Below, in pieces: positions 1 through 8,294 of a DNA stretch of 15,413 bases (positions are counted from its first letter, which is position 1; every line of letters begins with the position of its first letter). The notes beneath the pieces are model-generated. The model did no database searches. It was not told the DNA's origin and saw only the letters and a program-made list of their open reading frames with translations. A program made the position numbers and the translations under genes. Location of the stretch: positions 1 through 15,413 of the forward strand of contig CAYQBY010000037.1 in assembly GCA_964415865.1 (NCBI GenBank). Direction: 5' to 3'. Source of the DNA: Thiopontia sp964415865 (GTDB lineage: Bacteria > Pseudomonadota > Gammaproteobacteria > GCF-002020875).

Positions 1-55
1 ACCCGCGACCCCCGGCGTGACAGGCCGGTATTCTAACCAACTGAACTACCGCTCC
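1..55 (-). tRNA. tRNA-Asp (anticodon GTC), 3' end outside the window
   Basis: Read on the minus strand, the segment begins with the acceptor arm GGAGCGG, followed by a D-loop, the anticodon stem and loop with CCTGTCACG (anticodon GTC, complement of 19-21), and the start of the T arm. The last roughly 20 nucleotides, with the rest of the T arm and the acceptor 3' strand, lie beyond position 1. It is 22 nt downstream of tRNA-Val and is probably co-transcribed with it. Confidence 0.93.
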
Positions 56-77
56 ACATTTTTTACAACACAATATT

Positions 78-153
78 TGGTGGGTGCTGCAGGGATCGAA
101 CCTGCGACCCTCGCCTTGTAAGGGCGATGCTCTCCCAGCTGAGCTAAGCACCC
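78..153 (-). tRNA. tRNA-Val (anticodon TAC)
   Basis: This is a complete 76-nt tRNA on the minus strand with the 3' CCA encoded (complement of 78-80). The acceptor stem GGGTGCT pairs with AGCACCC, and the anticodon loop reads CTTACAA, giving anticodon TAC (complement of 118-120). The T loop has the usual GTTCGAT. It lies 77 bp downstream of the lon stop codon and is followed by tRNA-Asp. A perfect 7-bp hairpin directly abuts its 5' end. Confidence 0.96.
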
Positions 154-179
154 TATCTGTCTTCAGATAGCGCGCGCTA
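153..179 (-). repeat. Hairpin and overlapping 12-bp palindrome at the 5' side of tRNA-Val
   Basis: CTATCTG (153-159) and CAGATAG (164-170) form a perfect 7-bp inverted repeat around a 4-nt loop. Overlapping it is the perfect palindrome TAGCGCGCGCTA (168-179). In the tRNA transcript the hairpin would end at the first tRNA nucleotide, where RNase P cuts. The GC-rich run could alternatively be a promoter discriminator, since GC-rich discriminators are common at stringently controlled stable-RNA promoters. I could not find convincing -35 and -10 boxes, so the role is open. Confidence 0.45.
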
Positions 180-230
180 GTCTACGATATCCCATGTCTT
201 ATTACCAGCCTAAATAGAGTTTTTTTGGTA

Positions 231-2675
231 CTAATGGGTCTGTATCACAGATGACTCAGAACCATTTTCAGAACGACTACCGGACTCTTCTATCTTCTCC
301 TCAGCCAGCTCTTTTTTCGTTAGTGGTTCTGGTGAAAATTGCAGTGCAATCTCCAATACCTCATCAATCCATCTGACCGGTTTTACCTCAATATCATTGA
401 GAATATTTTCAGGAATCTCCTTGAGATCCTTTCTGTTCTCCTCAGGTATCAATACTGTACGAATTCCACCTCGATGGGCTGCCAACATCTTCTCCTTGAG
501 GCCACCAATCGGCAAGACCTCACCACGCAAGGTAATTTCACCAGTCATTGCTACCTCCGCACGGACAGGGATACCTGTAAGCACAGAGACCAGTGCTGTA
601 CACATCCCTATTCCAGCACTTGGCCCATCCTTGGGAATGGCACCTTCTGGGACATGGATATGGATGTCGTTCTTTTCGTAATATGAGGCCCTGATACCCA
701 GCATGGCAGAGCGGCTACGTACTACTGTCATTGCCGCCTGAATGGACTCTTTCATCACATCACCCAGCTGACCGGTTACCGAGAACTTGCCTTTACCAGG
801 CATTACTGCCCCCTCAATGGTCAATAGCTCTCCACCGACCTCGGTCCATGCCAACCCGGTAACCTGACCAATCTGGTCATTCTTGTCCGCCAGACCGAAG
901 CGGAATTTTTTCACTCCAAGATAGTGTTCCAGGTTACGGATAGAGACCGATATCTTGCCACTCTGCTCCTTCAGGACCAGCTCCTTTACTACTTTACGCA
1001 GCACCTTGGAGATCTCACGTTCCAGATTTCTAACCCCAGCCTCCCGGGTGTAGTGACGAATCATCTGACGCACAGCGCCATTGCTGATGGTCACCTCTTT
1101 CGACTTAAGACCATTGTCTTTCATCTGTTTTGGAATCAGGTACTGACGTGCAATATTTAGCTTCTCCTCCTCGGTATAACCGGGAATCCTGATCACCTCC
1201 ATGCGATCTCGCAGTGGCCCAGGTATATTCATGCTGTTGGCTGTAGCCACGAACATTACATCCGACAGATCATAATCCACCTCAAGGTAATGGTCTCCAA
1301 AGGTATTGTTCTGCTCAGGATCCAACACCTCCAATAGGGCTGAGGCTGGGTCACCCCGAAAATCCATCGCCATCTTGTCAATTTCATCCAGCAAAAACAG
1401 AGGGTTTCTGACCTCGGCCTTACTCATGTTCTGGATAATCCTGCCCGGCATTGAGCCAATATAGGTACGTCTGTGACCGCGAATCTCGGCCTCATCACGC
1501 ACTCCGCCCAATGACATCCTTACAAATTTACGGCTGGTAGCGCGGGCAATAGATTGTCCCAATGAGGTTTTACCAACCCCTGGAGGGCCAACCAGACAGA
1601 GGATTGCACCCTTGATCTTGCCCACTCTCTTCTGCACTGCAAGATACTCAAGAATTCGCTCCTTGACCTCCTCCAGTCCATAATGGTCCTCATCAAGAAT
1701 CTTCTCTGCACGTGCCAGATCACCGCGCACTTTTGAGCTCTTCTTCCAGGGAACAGCTATAAGAGTCTCAAGATAGGTACGTACAACAGCTGCCTCTGCA
1801 GACATGGGAGACATCATCTTCAGCTTCTTCAGCTCAGCATCTGCCTTCGCCTGTGCCTCCTCAGACAGATCAGCTTTCTTGATCTGCCCCTCTAGCTCAT
1901 CCATGTCGTTGGTTCCATCCTCGGATTCCCCCAACTCCTTCTGGATCGCCTTGATCTGTTCATTCAGATAGAATTCGCGCTGATTACGCTCCATCTGTTT
2001 CTTGACCCTACCCCGCACCCGCTTCTCCACCTCAAGAATATCGAGCTCACCCTCCATAATGGAGAGAATATTCTCCATCCTCTCTTGCACATCGAAGGTC
2101 TCCAGCAGCTGCTGCTTCTCATCTATTTTGAGAGTCATGTGTGCCGCCACCGTATCACTGAGACGACCCGGATCATCTATTCCCTCCAGTGATGTCAGCA
2201 CCTCTGGCGGAATCTTTTTGTTCATTTTTACATAGTGTTCAAATTGCCCCTCAAGAGAGTGCGAGAGCACCTCAATCTCAGTGCCACCAACAATCTCTCC
2301 ACGGTGAACAGATACCCGAGCCCGCATATACCCCTGGTCCTCATCAATATGGTGAATCAGCGCACGATTGGCACCCTCCACCAGAACCTTTACGGTACCA
2401 TCCGGCAGTTTCAACAGTTGAAGAATAGTGGCTACGGTACCCGCACCAAACAGATCACCTATAGATGGCTCGTTCTCGGTCGCACTCTTTTGTGCAACCA
2501 GAAGAATCTTTTTGTTTTCGACCATTGCAGCTTCCAGTGCAGCAATGGAACGAGGACGTCCGACAAACAGCGGGATCACCATGTGCGGGTAGACCACCAC
2601 ATCACGCAGCGGCAGCAGTGAATACTCCTGCGTCAATGGATCAACTGGAGCAGCGCTCTTGTCTTCTCTTCCCAT
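231..2675 (-). CDS. lon: Lon ATP-dependent protease
   Basis: Cytoplasmic AAA+ serine protease that degrades misfolded and regulatory proteins. At 814 residues it has normal bacterial (LonA) length. In order it shows the N-terminal substrate-binding domain (from about 18, LLPLRDVVVYP), a coiled-coil region (about 200-290), the Walker A motif GPPGVGKT (363-370) and Walker B FLLDEID (427-433). The protease domain has Ser686 in PKDGPS and Lys729 in GGLKEK, with the 43-residue spacing of the known Ser-Lys dyad. The last 30 residues are a charged, Ser-rich tail without an obvious fold. It starts 13 bp after clpX ends and no strong Shine-Dalgarno precedes the ATG, so co-transcription and translational coupling with clpX are likely. 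No clear intrinsic terminator separates it from tRNA-Val. Confidence 0.98.
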   Translation of the reverse strand: MGREDKSAAPVDPLTQEYSLLPLRDVVVYPHMVIPLFVGRPRSIAALEAAMVENKKILLVAQKSATENEPSIGDLFGAGTVATILQLLKLPDGTVKVLVEGANRALIHHIDEDQGYMRARVSVHRGEIVGGTEIEVLSHSLEGQFEHYVKMNKKIPPEVLTSLEGIDDPGRLSDTVAAHMTLKIDEKQQLLETFDVQERMENILSIMEGELDILEVEKRVRGRVKKQMERNQREFYLNEQIKAIQKELGESEDGTNDMDELEGQIKKADLSEEAQAKADAELKKLKMMSPMSAEAAVVRTYLETLIAVPWKKSSKVRGDLARAEKILDEDHYGLEEVKERILEYLAVQKRVGKIKGAILCLVGPPGVGKTSLGQSIARATSRKFVRMSLGGVRDEAEIRGHRRTYIGSMPGRIIQNMSKAEVRNPLFLLDEIDKMAMDFRGDPASALLEVLDPEQNNTFGDHYLEVDYDLSDVMFVATANSMNIPGPLRDRMEVIRIPGYTEEEKLNIARQYLIPKQMKDNGLKSKEVTISNGAVRQMIRHYTREAGVRNLEREISKVLRKVVKELVLKEQSGKISVSIRNLEHYLGVKKFRFGLADKNDQIGQVTGLAWTEVGGELLTIEGAVMPGKGKFSVTGQLGDVMKESIQAAMTVVRSRSAMLGIRASYYEKNDIHIHVPEGAIPKDGPSAGIGMCTALVSVLTGIPVRAEVAMTGEITLRGEVLPIGGLKEKMLAAHRGGIRTVLIPEENRKDLKEIPENILNDIEVKPVRWIDEVLEIALQFSPEPLTKKELAEEKIEESGSRSENGSESSVIQTH

Positions 2676-2688
2676 GGAATTTCAGATA

Positions 2689-3957
2689 CTACTCAGCAGC
2701 AGCGAGCTTCTCCTGCTCTCCCCCCTCAAAAATCAACAGTGGCTCTGATTTATCATTAATAACAGTAGCATCTACCACCACCTTCTCAACATCATCATAT
2801 GATGGCAGGTGATACATGGTATCGAGCAGAGCATGCTCCAGAATGGAACGCAGACCACGAGCACCTGTCTTGCGCTTGATTCCTTTTTGGGCAATTGCAT
2901 GCAGGGCATCATCACGAATATCGAGTTCAGCGCCTTCCATCTCAAAGAGTTTGCCATACTGTTTAGTCAGAGCATTCTTGGGCTCGGTCAAAATCTTGAC
3001 CAACGCATCCTCATCCAGCTCCTTTAGAGTGGCCTCCACTGGAAGTCGGCCGACAAACTCAGGAATCAATCCATATTTAATCAGATCCTCCGGCTCAACT
3101 CCCTCCAGCACCTCACCGATGGAGCGTTCATCATCCTTGCTCTTCACCTCAGCCGCAAAGCCAATCCCGCTCTTTTCGGAGCGATCACGAATAATCTTGT
3201 CGAGCCCGGCAAAGGCGCCGCCACAGATAAAGAGGATCTTGCTGGTATCAACCTGCAGAAATTCCTGTTGCGGATGTTTTCTTCCACCCTGTGGCGGAAC
3301 AGAGGCTGTTGTACCCTCAACCAGTTTCAGCAGTGCCTGCTGCACACCCTCACCAGAGACATCACGAGTAATGGATGGGTTATCTGACTTACGGGATATC
3401 TTGTCTATCTCATCCACATAGATGATGCCACTCTCGGCACGCTCTACATCGTAATCACACTTCATCAACAGTTTTTGAATAATGTTCTCTACATCCTCAC
3501 CAACATAACCGGCCTCGGTCAATGTAGTGGCATCAGCAATAGTGAATGGAACATTAAGGATACGGGCTAGAGTCTCTGCAAGCAGGGTCTTTCCACACCC
3601 TGTTGGGCCAATCAAGAGCACATTACTCTTGGCAAGCTCTACGTCATCTTTTTTATAATCTGACTCTACGCGTTTGTAGTGGTTATAGACTGCAACAGCA
3701 AGGGTCTTTTTAGCCTGATCCTGACCAATCACATAGTCATCCAGTGTTGCCCTGATCTTCTCCGGGGTTGGCAATGATGATTCTGATGAGGCTTCTGCAC
3801 TCTCCTCCTGCTCCTCCCGAATGATATCGTTACAGAGCTCTACACACTCATCACAGACATAAACTGACGGACCCGCAATCAGTTTTCTTACCTCAGTCTG
3901 ACTCTTTCCACAGAAAGAGCAGTAGAGTAGCTTGCCATCTTCCTCTTTTTCACTCAT
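2689..3957 (-). CDS. clpX: ClpX, ATP-dependent unfoldase subunit of ClpXP
   Basis: AAA+ hexameric unfoldase that recognises tagged proteins and feeds them into ClpP. At 422 residues it has normal length. The N-terminal zinc-binding domain uses Cys13, Cys16, Cys35 and Cys38. Walker A is GPTGCGKT (117-124), and the pore-1 loop GYVG is at 150-153. Further on are the RKH loop (GGRKHPQQ), the GIGF sequence forming the ClpP-docking loop, and sensor-2 GARGLR. These show a complete enzyme that should dock on ClpP. The ATG at 3957 directly precedes the zinc domain, with GAAAGG upstream as a modest ribosome site. The 153-bp gap to clpP carries a possible internal promoter; downstream it is only 13 bp from lon. 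Confidence 0.98.
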   Translation of the reverse strand: MSEKEEDGKLLYCSFCGKSQTEVRKLIAGPSVYVCDECVELCNDIIREEQEESAEASSESSLPTPEKIRATLDDYVIGQDQAKKTLAVAVYNHYKRVESDYKKDDVELAKSNVLLIGPTGCGKTLLAETLARILNVPFTIADATTLTEAGYVGEDVENIIQKLLMKCDYDVERAESGIIYVDEIDKISRKSDNPSITRDVSGEGVQQALLKLVEGTTASVPPQGGRKHPQQEFLQVDTSKILFICGGAFAGLDKIIRDRSEKSGIGFAAEVKSKDDERSIGEVLEGVEPEDLIKYGLIPEFVGRLPVEATLKELDEDALVKILTEPKNALTKQYGKLFEMEGAELDIRDDALHAIAQKGIKRKTGARGLRSILEHALLDTMYHLPSYDDVEKVVVDATVINDKSEPLLIFEGGEQEKLAAAE

Positions 3958-4044
3958 ATAATTTGTACCTTTCGTACGTTGAGCAACCAGATTACTCGTA
4001 ACATTATTATTGGTTTTTCCCGATCTACGCGAGAATGACTGTTC

Positions 4045-4072
4045 TTTATACTATATCAGGCAGATTATACAA
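4045..4072 (-). promoter_or_regulatory. Candidate clpX promoter(s) in the clpP-clpX gap
   Basis: On the minus strand a TTGTAT box (complement of 4067-4072) is followed after 16 bp by TATAAA (complement of 4045-4050). A perfect TATAAT (complement of 4064-4069) overlaps the first box, but I see no good -35 for it. The gap of 153 bp is wide for one operon, which fits an internal start that would uncouple clpX-lon from tig-clpP. Spotted by eye only. Confidence 0.35.
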
Positions 4073-4110
4073 GGCGTGCCATCTAAATAACCGACTATTT
4101 TTCTCTGTTA

Positions 4111-4716
4111 TTATGCTCGACTGGAGAGAACCTTGTCAATAAGACCATACTCAACCGACTCATCACCGCTCATGAAATTGTCACGGTCTGTATCGTTGCG
4201 AATCTGATCGATAGGCTGACCTGTATGGTTAGCCAGAATCTTGTTCAACCTCTCACGCACATCGAGAATCTCCTTGGCATGAATCTCAATATCAGAGGCC
4301 TGTCCCTGAAAACCACCAAGTGGCTGATGAATCATCATTCTTGAGTGTGGCAGACAGAAACGTTTCTCCGCCGCACCCCCTGCCAACAACAGTGCGCCCA
4401 TACTGGCGGCCTGGCCAATACACATGGTACTGACATCTGGCTTGATGAACTGCATGGTATCGTAGATGGAGAGCCCTGCAGTTACTGAACCACCAGGTGA
4501 ATTTATGTAGAGGTGAATATCCTTGTCTGGATTCTCCGACTCAAGGAAGAGCAGCTGTGCCACTACAAGGTTGGCCATCTGGTCCTCAACCTGGCCCACC
4601 ATAAAAATGACTCTCTCCTTAAGCAGACGAGAGTAGATATCATAAGCCCTCTCCCCACGTGAGGACTGCTCTACTACCATTGGTACCATGCCGATATTTT
4701 CTATTGGTGAACTCAT
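4111..4716 (-). CDS. clpP: ClpP, proteolytic subunit of Clp protease
   Basis: Serine peptidase that forms the double-heptamer chamber used by ClpX and ClpA. At 201 residues it matches the usual length. The catalytic triad is visible: Ser105 in GQAASMG, His130 in MMIHQP and Asp179 in TDRDNF. The spacings of 25 and 49 residues are those of the Escherichia coli triad. The glycine-rich strand INSPGGSV (71-78) forms the oxyanion and substrate-binding region. The N-terminal stretch before about residue 10 is probably removed by self-processing, as in the family. A good ribosome site (GAGGAAG) precedes the ATG. It lies 53 bp downstream of tig and is probably transcribed with it. Confidence 0.98.
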   Translation of the reverse strand: MSSPIENIGMVPMVVEQSSRGERAYDIYSRLLKERVIFMVGQVEDQMANLVVAQLLFLESENPDKDIHLYINSPGGSVTAGLSIYDTMQFIKPDVSTMCIGQAASMGALLLAGGAAEKRFCLPHSRMMIHQPLGGFQGQASDIEIHAKEILDVRERLNKILANHTGQPIDQIRNDTDRDNFMSGDESVEYGLIDKVLSSRA

Positions 4717-4769
4717 CTTTTTCTCTTCCTCAATTACACAATTACACCACTGACAGACATAATTCCGGC

Positions 4770-6074
4770 CTAAGCAGTACGGTTGGAATTAGCCTTCTGC
4801 ATCAAATCCTCAAACCCAATACTTTCATCACTGACTGCAGCGTCACTCATTACCAGATCCACAATCTGCTCCTCAAGTGCCAAATTCTGTACCCCCTCCA
4901 GTTCCTGTGGATTCTTGTTATACCACTCAATAACCTCTTGTGGATCCTCATAGCCGGAAGCCATAGTCTCGATATGCTTCTGTACCTTGGTTGGATCAAC
5001 CTGAACATTATGTTCACGAGTAATCTCAGCCAGGACCAGCCCAAGCTTGACCCTGCGCTCCGCCTGCTCCTTGAATAGATCAGGACTCAGAGCTCCCTCC
5101 TGCCCCTGCATCTGCTGCTGCATATTTTCAGCCATGCGGGCAGCCTCTTCATCAATAAGTGGAGTTGGAATATCAAAGCCATGTGCTGTATATAGCCCAT
5201 CCATCACCTGATTCTTGTTAACCTGACCAACAGCCTGGTCGCACTCACGCTGCATATTGTCACGAATCTGGGCACGGAAGGCATCAACCCCGCCCTCAGT
5301 CACACCATACTTGGCAATAAACTCATCATCTATCTCTGGCAACACTGCCTCTGAAACAGTATTTACCGTGATAGCAAACTGGGCTGGCTTACCAGCCAAT
5401 TCCTCTGCTGCATAATCCTCAGGGAAGGTGACATCAATACTCTTATCCTCACCGGCTTTCATTCCGGCAATCCCCTCTTCAAAACCCGCAATCATTGAAC
5501 CGGCTCCAAGAGTAACCGGAACGCCTTCAGCAGAGCCACGATCAAACTTCTCACCATCAACTGTTCCAACAAAATCAATGACCACCTGATCACCATCTAC
5601 AGCCTCGCGCTCAACCTCACTCCAGCTCTGTTGCTGACTACGTAGATTGTCAATCATCTTGTCCACGTCATCCTCACCAATCTCGACAACAGGCTTCTCT
5701 ACCTTGATATCTGCAAATGATGCAATCTCAAACTCTGGATAGACCTCAAAGGTCGCCTTGTAGGTGAGATCCTTGCCTGCTGCAATCTCTTCAGGATCAA
5801 TCTTTGGAGCACCTGCCGGAGTCAAACTCTCCTTGGTAACTGCCTCACCAAAACTGGCCTGAATAACCTCTCCTGCAACCTCATGAAGTACAGAGTCCCC
5901 AAAACGCTTCTTGACTACCGCCATTGGTACCTTTCCAGGGCGAAAACCATTCAGCTTGGCCGTATTTTTCAGGCGGTTGAGACGGTTCGCAACCTCTTTG
6001 TCAATACGCTCCGCAGGAACAGTAATTGTCATTGCGCGCTCTAGCCCTTGGGTTGTTTCTACAGATACTTCCAT
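4770..6074 (-). CDS. tig: Trigger factor, ribosome-associated chaperone and peptidyl-prolyl isomerase
   Basis: Binds the ribosome exit tunnel and shields nascent chains. From the chosen start it has 434 residues, close to the 432 of the E. coli protein. The ribosome-binding signature GFRPGK is at 43-48. The FKBP-type isomerase domain runs from about 159 to 241 (GDQVVIDFVGT through FAITVNTV), followed by the helical C-terminal arms. The open frame continues upstream to 6296, but the first 74 codons of that longer frame have no homology that I recognise, run across the divergent promoter and even past the acs start. The ATG at 6074, giving MEVSVETTQGLER, matches the family N-terminus and was chosen. 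It is the first gene of the clpP-clpX-lon block. Confidence 0.96.
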   Translation of the reverse strand: MEVSVETTQGLERAMTITVPAERIDKEVANRLNRLKNTAKLNGFRPGKVPMAVVKKRFGDSVLHEVAGEVIQASFGEAVTKESLTPAGAPKIDPEEIAAGKDLTYKATFEVYPEFEIASFADIKVEKPVVEIGEDDVDKMIDNLRSQQQSWSEVEREAVDGDQVVIDFVGTVDGEKFDRGSAEGVPVTLGAGSMIAGFEEGIAGMKAGEDKSIDVTFPEDYAAEELAGKPAQFAITVNTVSEAVLPEIDDEFIAKYGVTEGGVDAFRAQIRDNMQRECDQAVGQVNKNQVMDGLYTAHGFDIPTPLIDEEAARMAENMQQQMQGQEGALSPDLFKEQAERRVKLGLVLAEITREHNVQVDPTKVQKHIETMASGYEDPQEVIEWYNKNPQELEGVQNLALEEQIVDLVMSDAAVSDESIGFEDLMQKANSNRTA

Positions 6075-6107
6075 GTCTACTCTCGATTCCGTGGTTGAAA
6101 GCCGCGT

Positions 6108-6135
6108 ATTGTACCCCAAAATATCACTCTGGCAG
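6108..6135 (-). promoter_or_regulatory. Candidate tig promoter in the tig-acs divergent region
   Basis: On the minus strand CTGCCA (complement of 6130-6135, 4 of 6 to TTGACA) is followed after 16 bp by TACAAT (complement of 6108-6113, 5 of 6 to TATAAT). Its position about 35-40 bp ahead of the chosen tig ATG suits a leader of normal size. On the plus strand of the same 135-bp gap I see only a lone TAGAAT (6159-6164) as a possible acs -10, without a matching -35. Confidence 0.4.
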
Positions 6136-6209
6136 TACCCTAAAAAACCAATCATGGTTAGAATGGGTGCTTTCATCATGGACGAAAGAAGTGAGCATGG
6201 AGGGCAATC

Positions 6210-8150
6210 ATGAGTAGTGGAAAAATTTATCCGGTCAATAGTGACTTTGCAGCACAAGCCAACATTACCAGTGAGCAGTATGATGAGATGTACCAACAGT
6301 CCATCACCAATCCTGAGGGTTTCTGGGCAGAACAGGCCACCAACTACCTAACCTGGTTCAAACCATGGGATACCACGCTGGACTGGAGTTATGACAGTGA
6401 TGTACATATCAACTGGTTCAAGGGTGGAAAATTAAACGCCTCATACAACTGCCTTGATCGTCACCTTGAGGAACGTGGTGAGCAGACAGCCATACTGTGG
6501 GAGGGAGACGACCCTAACGAGGATCGCAAGATCAGCTATCGGGAGCTGCATGCCGAGGTCTGCAAATTTGCCAATGTACTGAAGTCTCGTGGCGCAAAAA
6601 AGGGGGATCGTATATCCATCTATATGCCCATGGTCCCAGAGGCTGCAGTGGCGATGCTGGCATGCACCCGTATTGGTGCCATCCACTCTGTGGTTTTTGG
6701 TGGCTTTTCCCCTGATGCTCTGCGTGACCGTATTCTCGACTCGGATTGCCAGATTGTAATTACTGCAGATCAGAGTATTCGTGGTGGCAAAAAGGTTCCA
6801 CTCAAGGATAACGCAGATCAGGCAATAGCCTCCTGCCCTAATGTTCACACCTCAGTTGTAATTAGACGTGGGGGTGACCCTGTTGAGTGGCATGAGGGAC
6901 GGGACATCTGGTACCACGAGGCGATGGAGAGTGCCTCCACTGATTGTGCTCCTGAGGAGATGGATGCCGAGGATCCAATGTTTATCCTCTACACATCCGG
7001 CTCCACCGGAAAACCAAAAGGGGTTCAACATACAACCGGCGGTTATATGTTGCATGCCGCCATCACCCATAAACTGGTGTTTGATTACAAGGATGGTGAG
7101 ATCTACTGGTGTACCGCCGATGTAGGTTGGGTAACCGGGCACACATATATACTCTATGGACCACTGGCCAACGGTGCTACCACCATGATGTTTGAGGGTA
7201 TACCAACCTACCCCACGGTCTCCCGTTTCTGGGATGTATGCGACAAACATAATGTAGCAAGCTTCTATACCGCACCCACAGCAATTCGAGCCCTGATGGC
7301 TGCAGGTAATGAGCCGGTAAAGAGTACCTCCCGAAAATCACTACGTCTGCTTGGTACCGTAGGCGAGCCTATCAACCCTGAGGCGTGGGAGTGGTACTAC
7401 AATGTTGTGGGTGATGGCCGCTGTCCAATTGTCGACACCTGGTGGCAGACCGAAACTGGTGGCCACCTGATCACCCCACTCCCGGGGGCACATCCACTTA
7501 AACCAGGCTCTGCAAGCCGTCCATTCTTTGGGGTACAGCCAGTACTACTGGATGATGAGGGCAATGAACTGGAGGGGGCAACATCCGGCAATCTGGCAAT
7601 GAAATTCCCATGGCCTGGACAGATGCGTACTCTCTATGGTGATCACAGCCGTTTTATAGAGACCTATTTTACCCAGTTCCCTGGATACTACTTCAGTGGT
7701 GATGGTGCTCGACGTGACGAGGATGGTTACTGGTGGATTACCGGCAGGGTCGACGATGTACTTAATGTATCAGGGCATAGATTAGGGACTGCAGAGATCG
7801 AGTCCGCGTTGGTACTACATGATCAGGTTGCTGAATCAGCCGTTGTGGGGTACCCGCATGAGATTACCGGACAGGGAATATACGCCTTTGTCACCCTTAT
7901 GCAGGGAACTGAAAGCAGTAATTCCCTCAAGGACGAGCTGGTCGCACTGGTACGCAAGGAGATTGGACCAATTGCCAAGGTTAATATTATCCAGTGGGCC
8001 CCAGGGCTACCAAAAACCCGTTCCGGAAAAATTATGCGTCGAATTCTACGCAAGATTGCCGCCAATGAGCTGGAGGATCTGGGAGATACATCAACCCTGG
8101 CTGACCCTTCTGTGGTTGAGGAGTTAATCAACAACAGAGAGAACAGATAA
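6210..8150 (+). CDS. acs: Acetyl-CoA synthetase (AMP-forming)
   Basis: Activates acetate with ATP and CoA through an acetyl-AMP intermediate. At 646 residues it is full length for Acs. The adenylate-forming phosphate loop YTSGSTGKPKG is at 261-271, and the WWQTETG motif at 411-417 carries the tryptophan that limits the acyl pocket to acetate in Acs. The hinge and A8 region GRVDDVLNVSGHRLG follows, and the catalytic lysine is Lys607 in PKTRSGK. That lysine is the one acetylated to switch off Acs in other bacteria. A strong ribosome site (GGAGGG) lies 6 nt before the ATG. It is divergent from tig and is the only carbon-assimilation gene in the window, which suggests acetate can supplement an otherwise sulfur-driven metabolism. 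Confidence 0.97.
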   Translation: MSSGKIYPVNSDFAAQANITSEQYDEMYQQSITNPEGFWAEQATNYLTWFKPWDTTLDWSYDSDVHINWFKGGKLNASYNCLDRHLEERGEQTAILWEGDDPNEDRKISYRELHAEVCKFANVLKSRGAKKGDRISIYMPMVPEAAVAMLACTRIGAIHSVVFGGFSPDALRDRILDSDCQIVITADQSIRGGKKVPLKDNADQAIASCPNVHTSVVIRRGGDPVEWHEGRDIWYHEAMESASTDCAPEEMDAEDPMFILYTSGSTGKPKGVQHTTGGYMLHAAITHKLVFDYKDGEIYWCTADVGWVTGHTYILYGPLANGATTMMFEGIPTYPTVSRFWDVCDKHNVASFYTAPTAIRALMAAGNEPVKSTSRKSLRLLGTVGEPINPEAWEWYYNVVGDGRCPIVDTWWQTETGGHLITPLPGAHPLKPGSASRPFFGVQPVLLDDEGNELEGATSGNLAMKFPWPGQMRTLYGDHSRFIETYFTQFPGYYFSGDGARRDEDGYWWITGRVDDVLNVSGHRLGTAEIESALVLHDQVAESAVVGYPHEITGQGIYAFVTLMQGTESSNSLKDELVALVRKEIGPIAKVNIIQWAPGLPKTRSGKIMRRILRKIAANELEDLGDTSTLADPSVVEELINNRENR

Positions 8151-8190
8151 ACCACCCACACAAACCCACTTTAATCATACGGAAAAATAG

Positions 8191-8218
8191 TTGCGCAGAC
8201 TCTCCCAACAAGTATGAT
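8191..8218 (+). promoter_or_regulatory. Candidate promoter of the cytochrome c / NapC-like / ankyrin unit
   Basis: TTGCGC (8191-8196) and TATGAT (8213-8218, 5 of 6 to TATAAT) are separated by 16 bp in the 144-bp gap after acs. A start near 8225 would leave a leader of about 70 nt containing the hairpin at 8244-8275. Found by eye; the -35 match is only moderate. Confidence 0.4.
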
Positions 8219-8243
8219 GAGGGGATAATAAATATAGAGTAAA

Positions 8244-8275
8244 CACCTTGCTGAGTCTATGATCAGTCAAAGGTG
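8244..8275 (+). repeat. Leader hairpin upstream of the diheme cytochrome gene
   Basis: CACCTT (8244-8249) pairs with AAGGTG (8270-8275) and CTGA (8251-8254) pairs with TCAG (8263-8266), with a small asymmetric internal loop and an 8-nt apical loop. The stem ends 7 nt before the ribosome site at 8283. A TTTT run follows shortly after (8279-8282), so weak attenuation or termination of acs read-through is possible, as is an mRNA-stability role. Confidence 0.4.
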
Positions 8276-8282
8276 CTGTTTT

Positions 8283-8288
8283 GGAGGG
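8283..8288 (+). promoter_or_regulatory. Ribosome binding site that sets the cytochrome start
   Basis: GGAGGG lies 6 nt before the ATG at 8295 and only 3 nt before the ATG at 8292. It lies inside the longer open frame that begins at 8259, so that upstream ATG is unlikely to be used. The protein then starts directly with a signal peptide. Confidence 0.7.
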
Positions 8289-8294
8289 AATATG

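Noticed and set aside
2235..2812. Plus-strand open frames opposite the lon start and clpX end
   Set aside because: Low-complexity shadow translations of conserved genes with no homology.
4659..5078. 139-codon plus-strand open frame across the tig-clpP junction
   Set aside because: Overlaps two well-supported genes in antisense and has no recognisable feature.
6075..6296. N-terminal extension of trigger factor by 74 codons
   Set aside because: It crosses the divergent promoter region and overlaps the acs start, shows no family similarity, and the ATG at 6074 gives the expected length and N-terminus.
8259..8294. Earlier start for the diheme cytochrome
   Set aside because: It places the ribosome site GGAGGG inside the gene and adds residues before an otherwise standard signal peptide.
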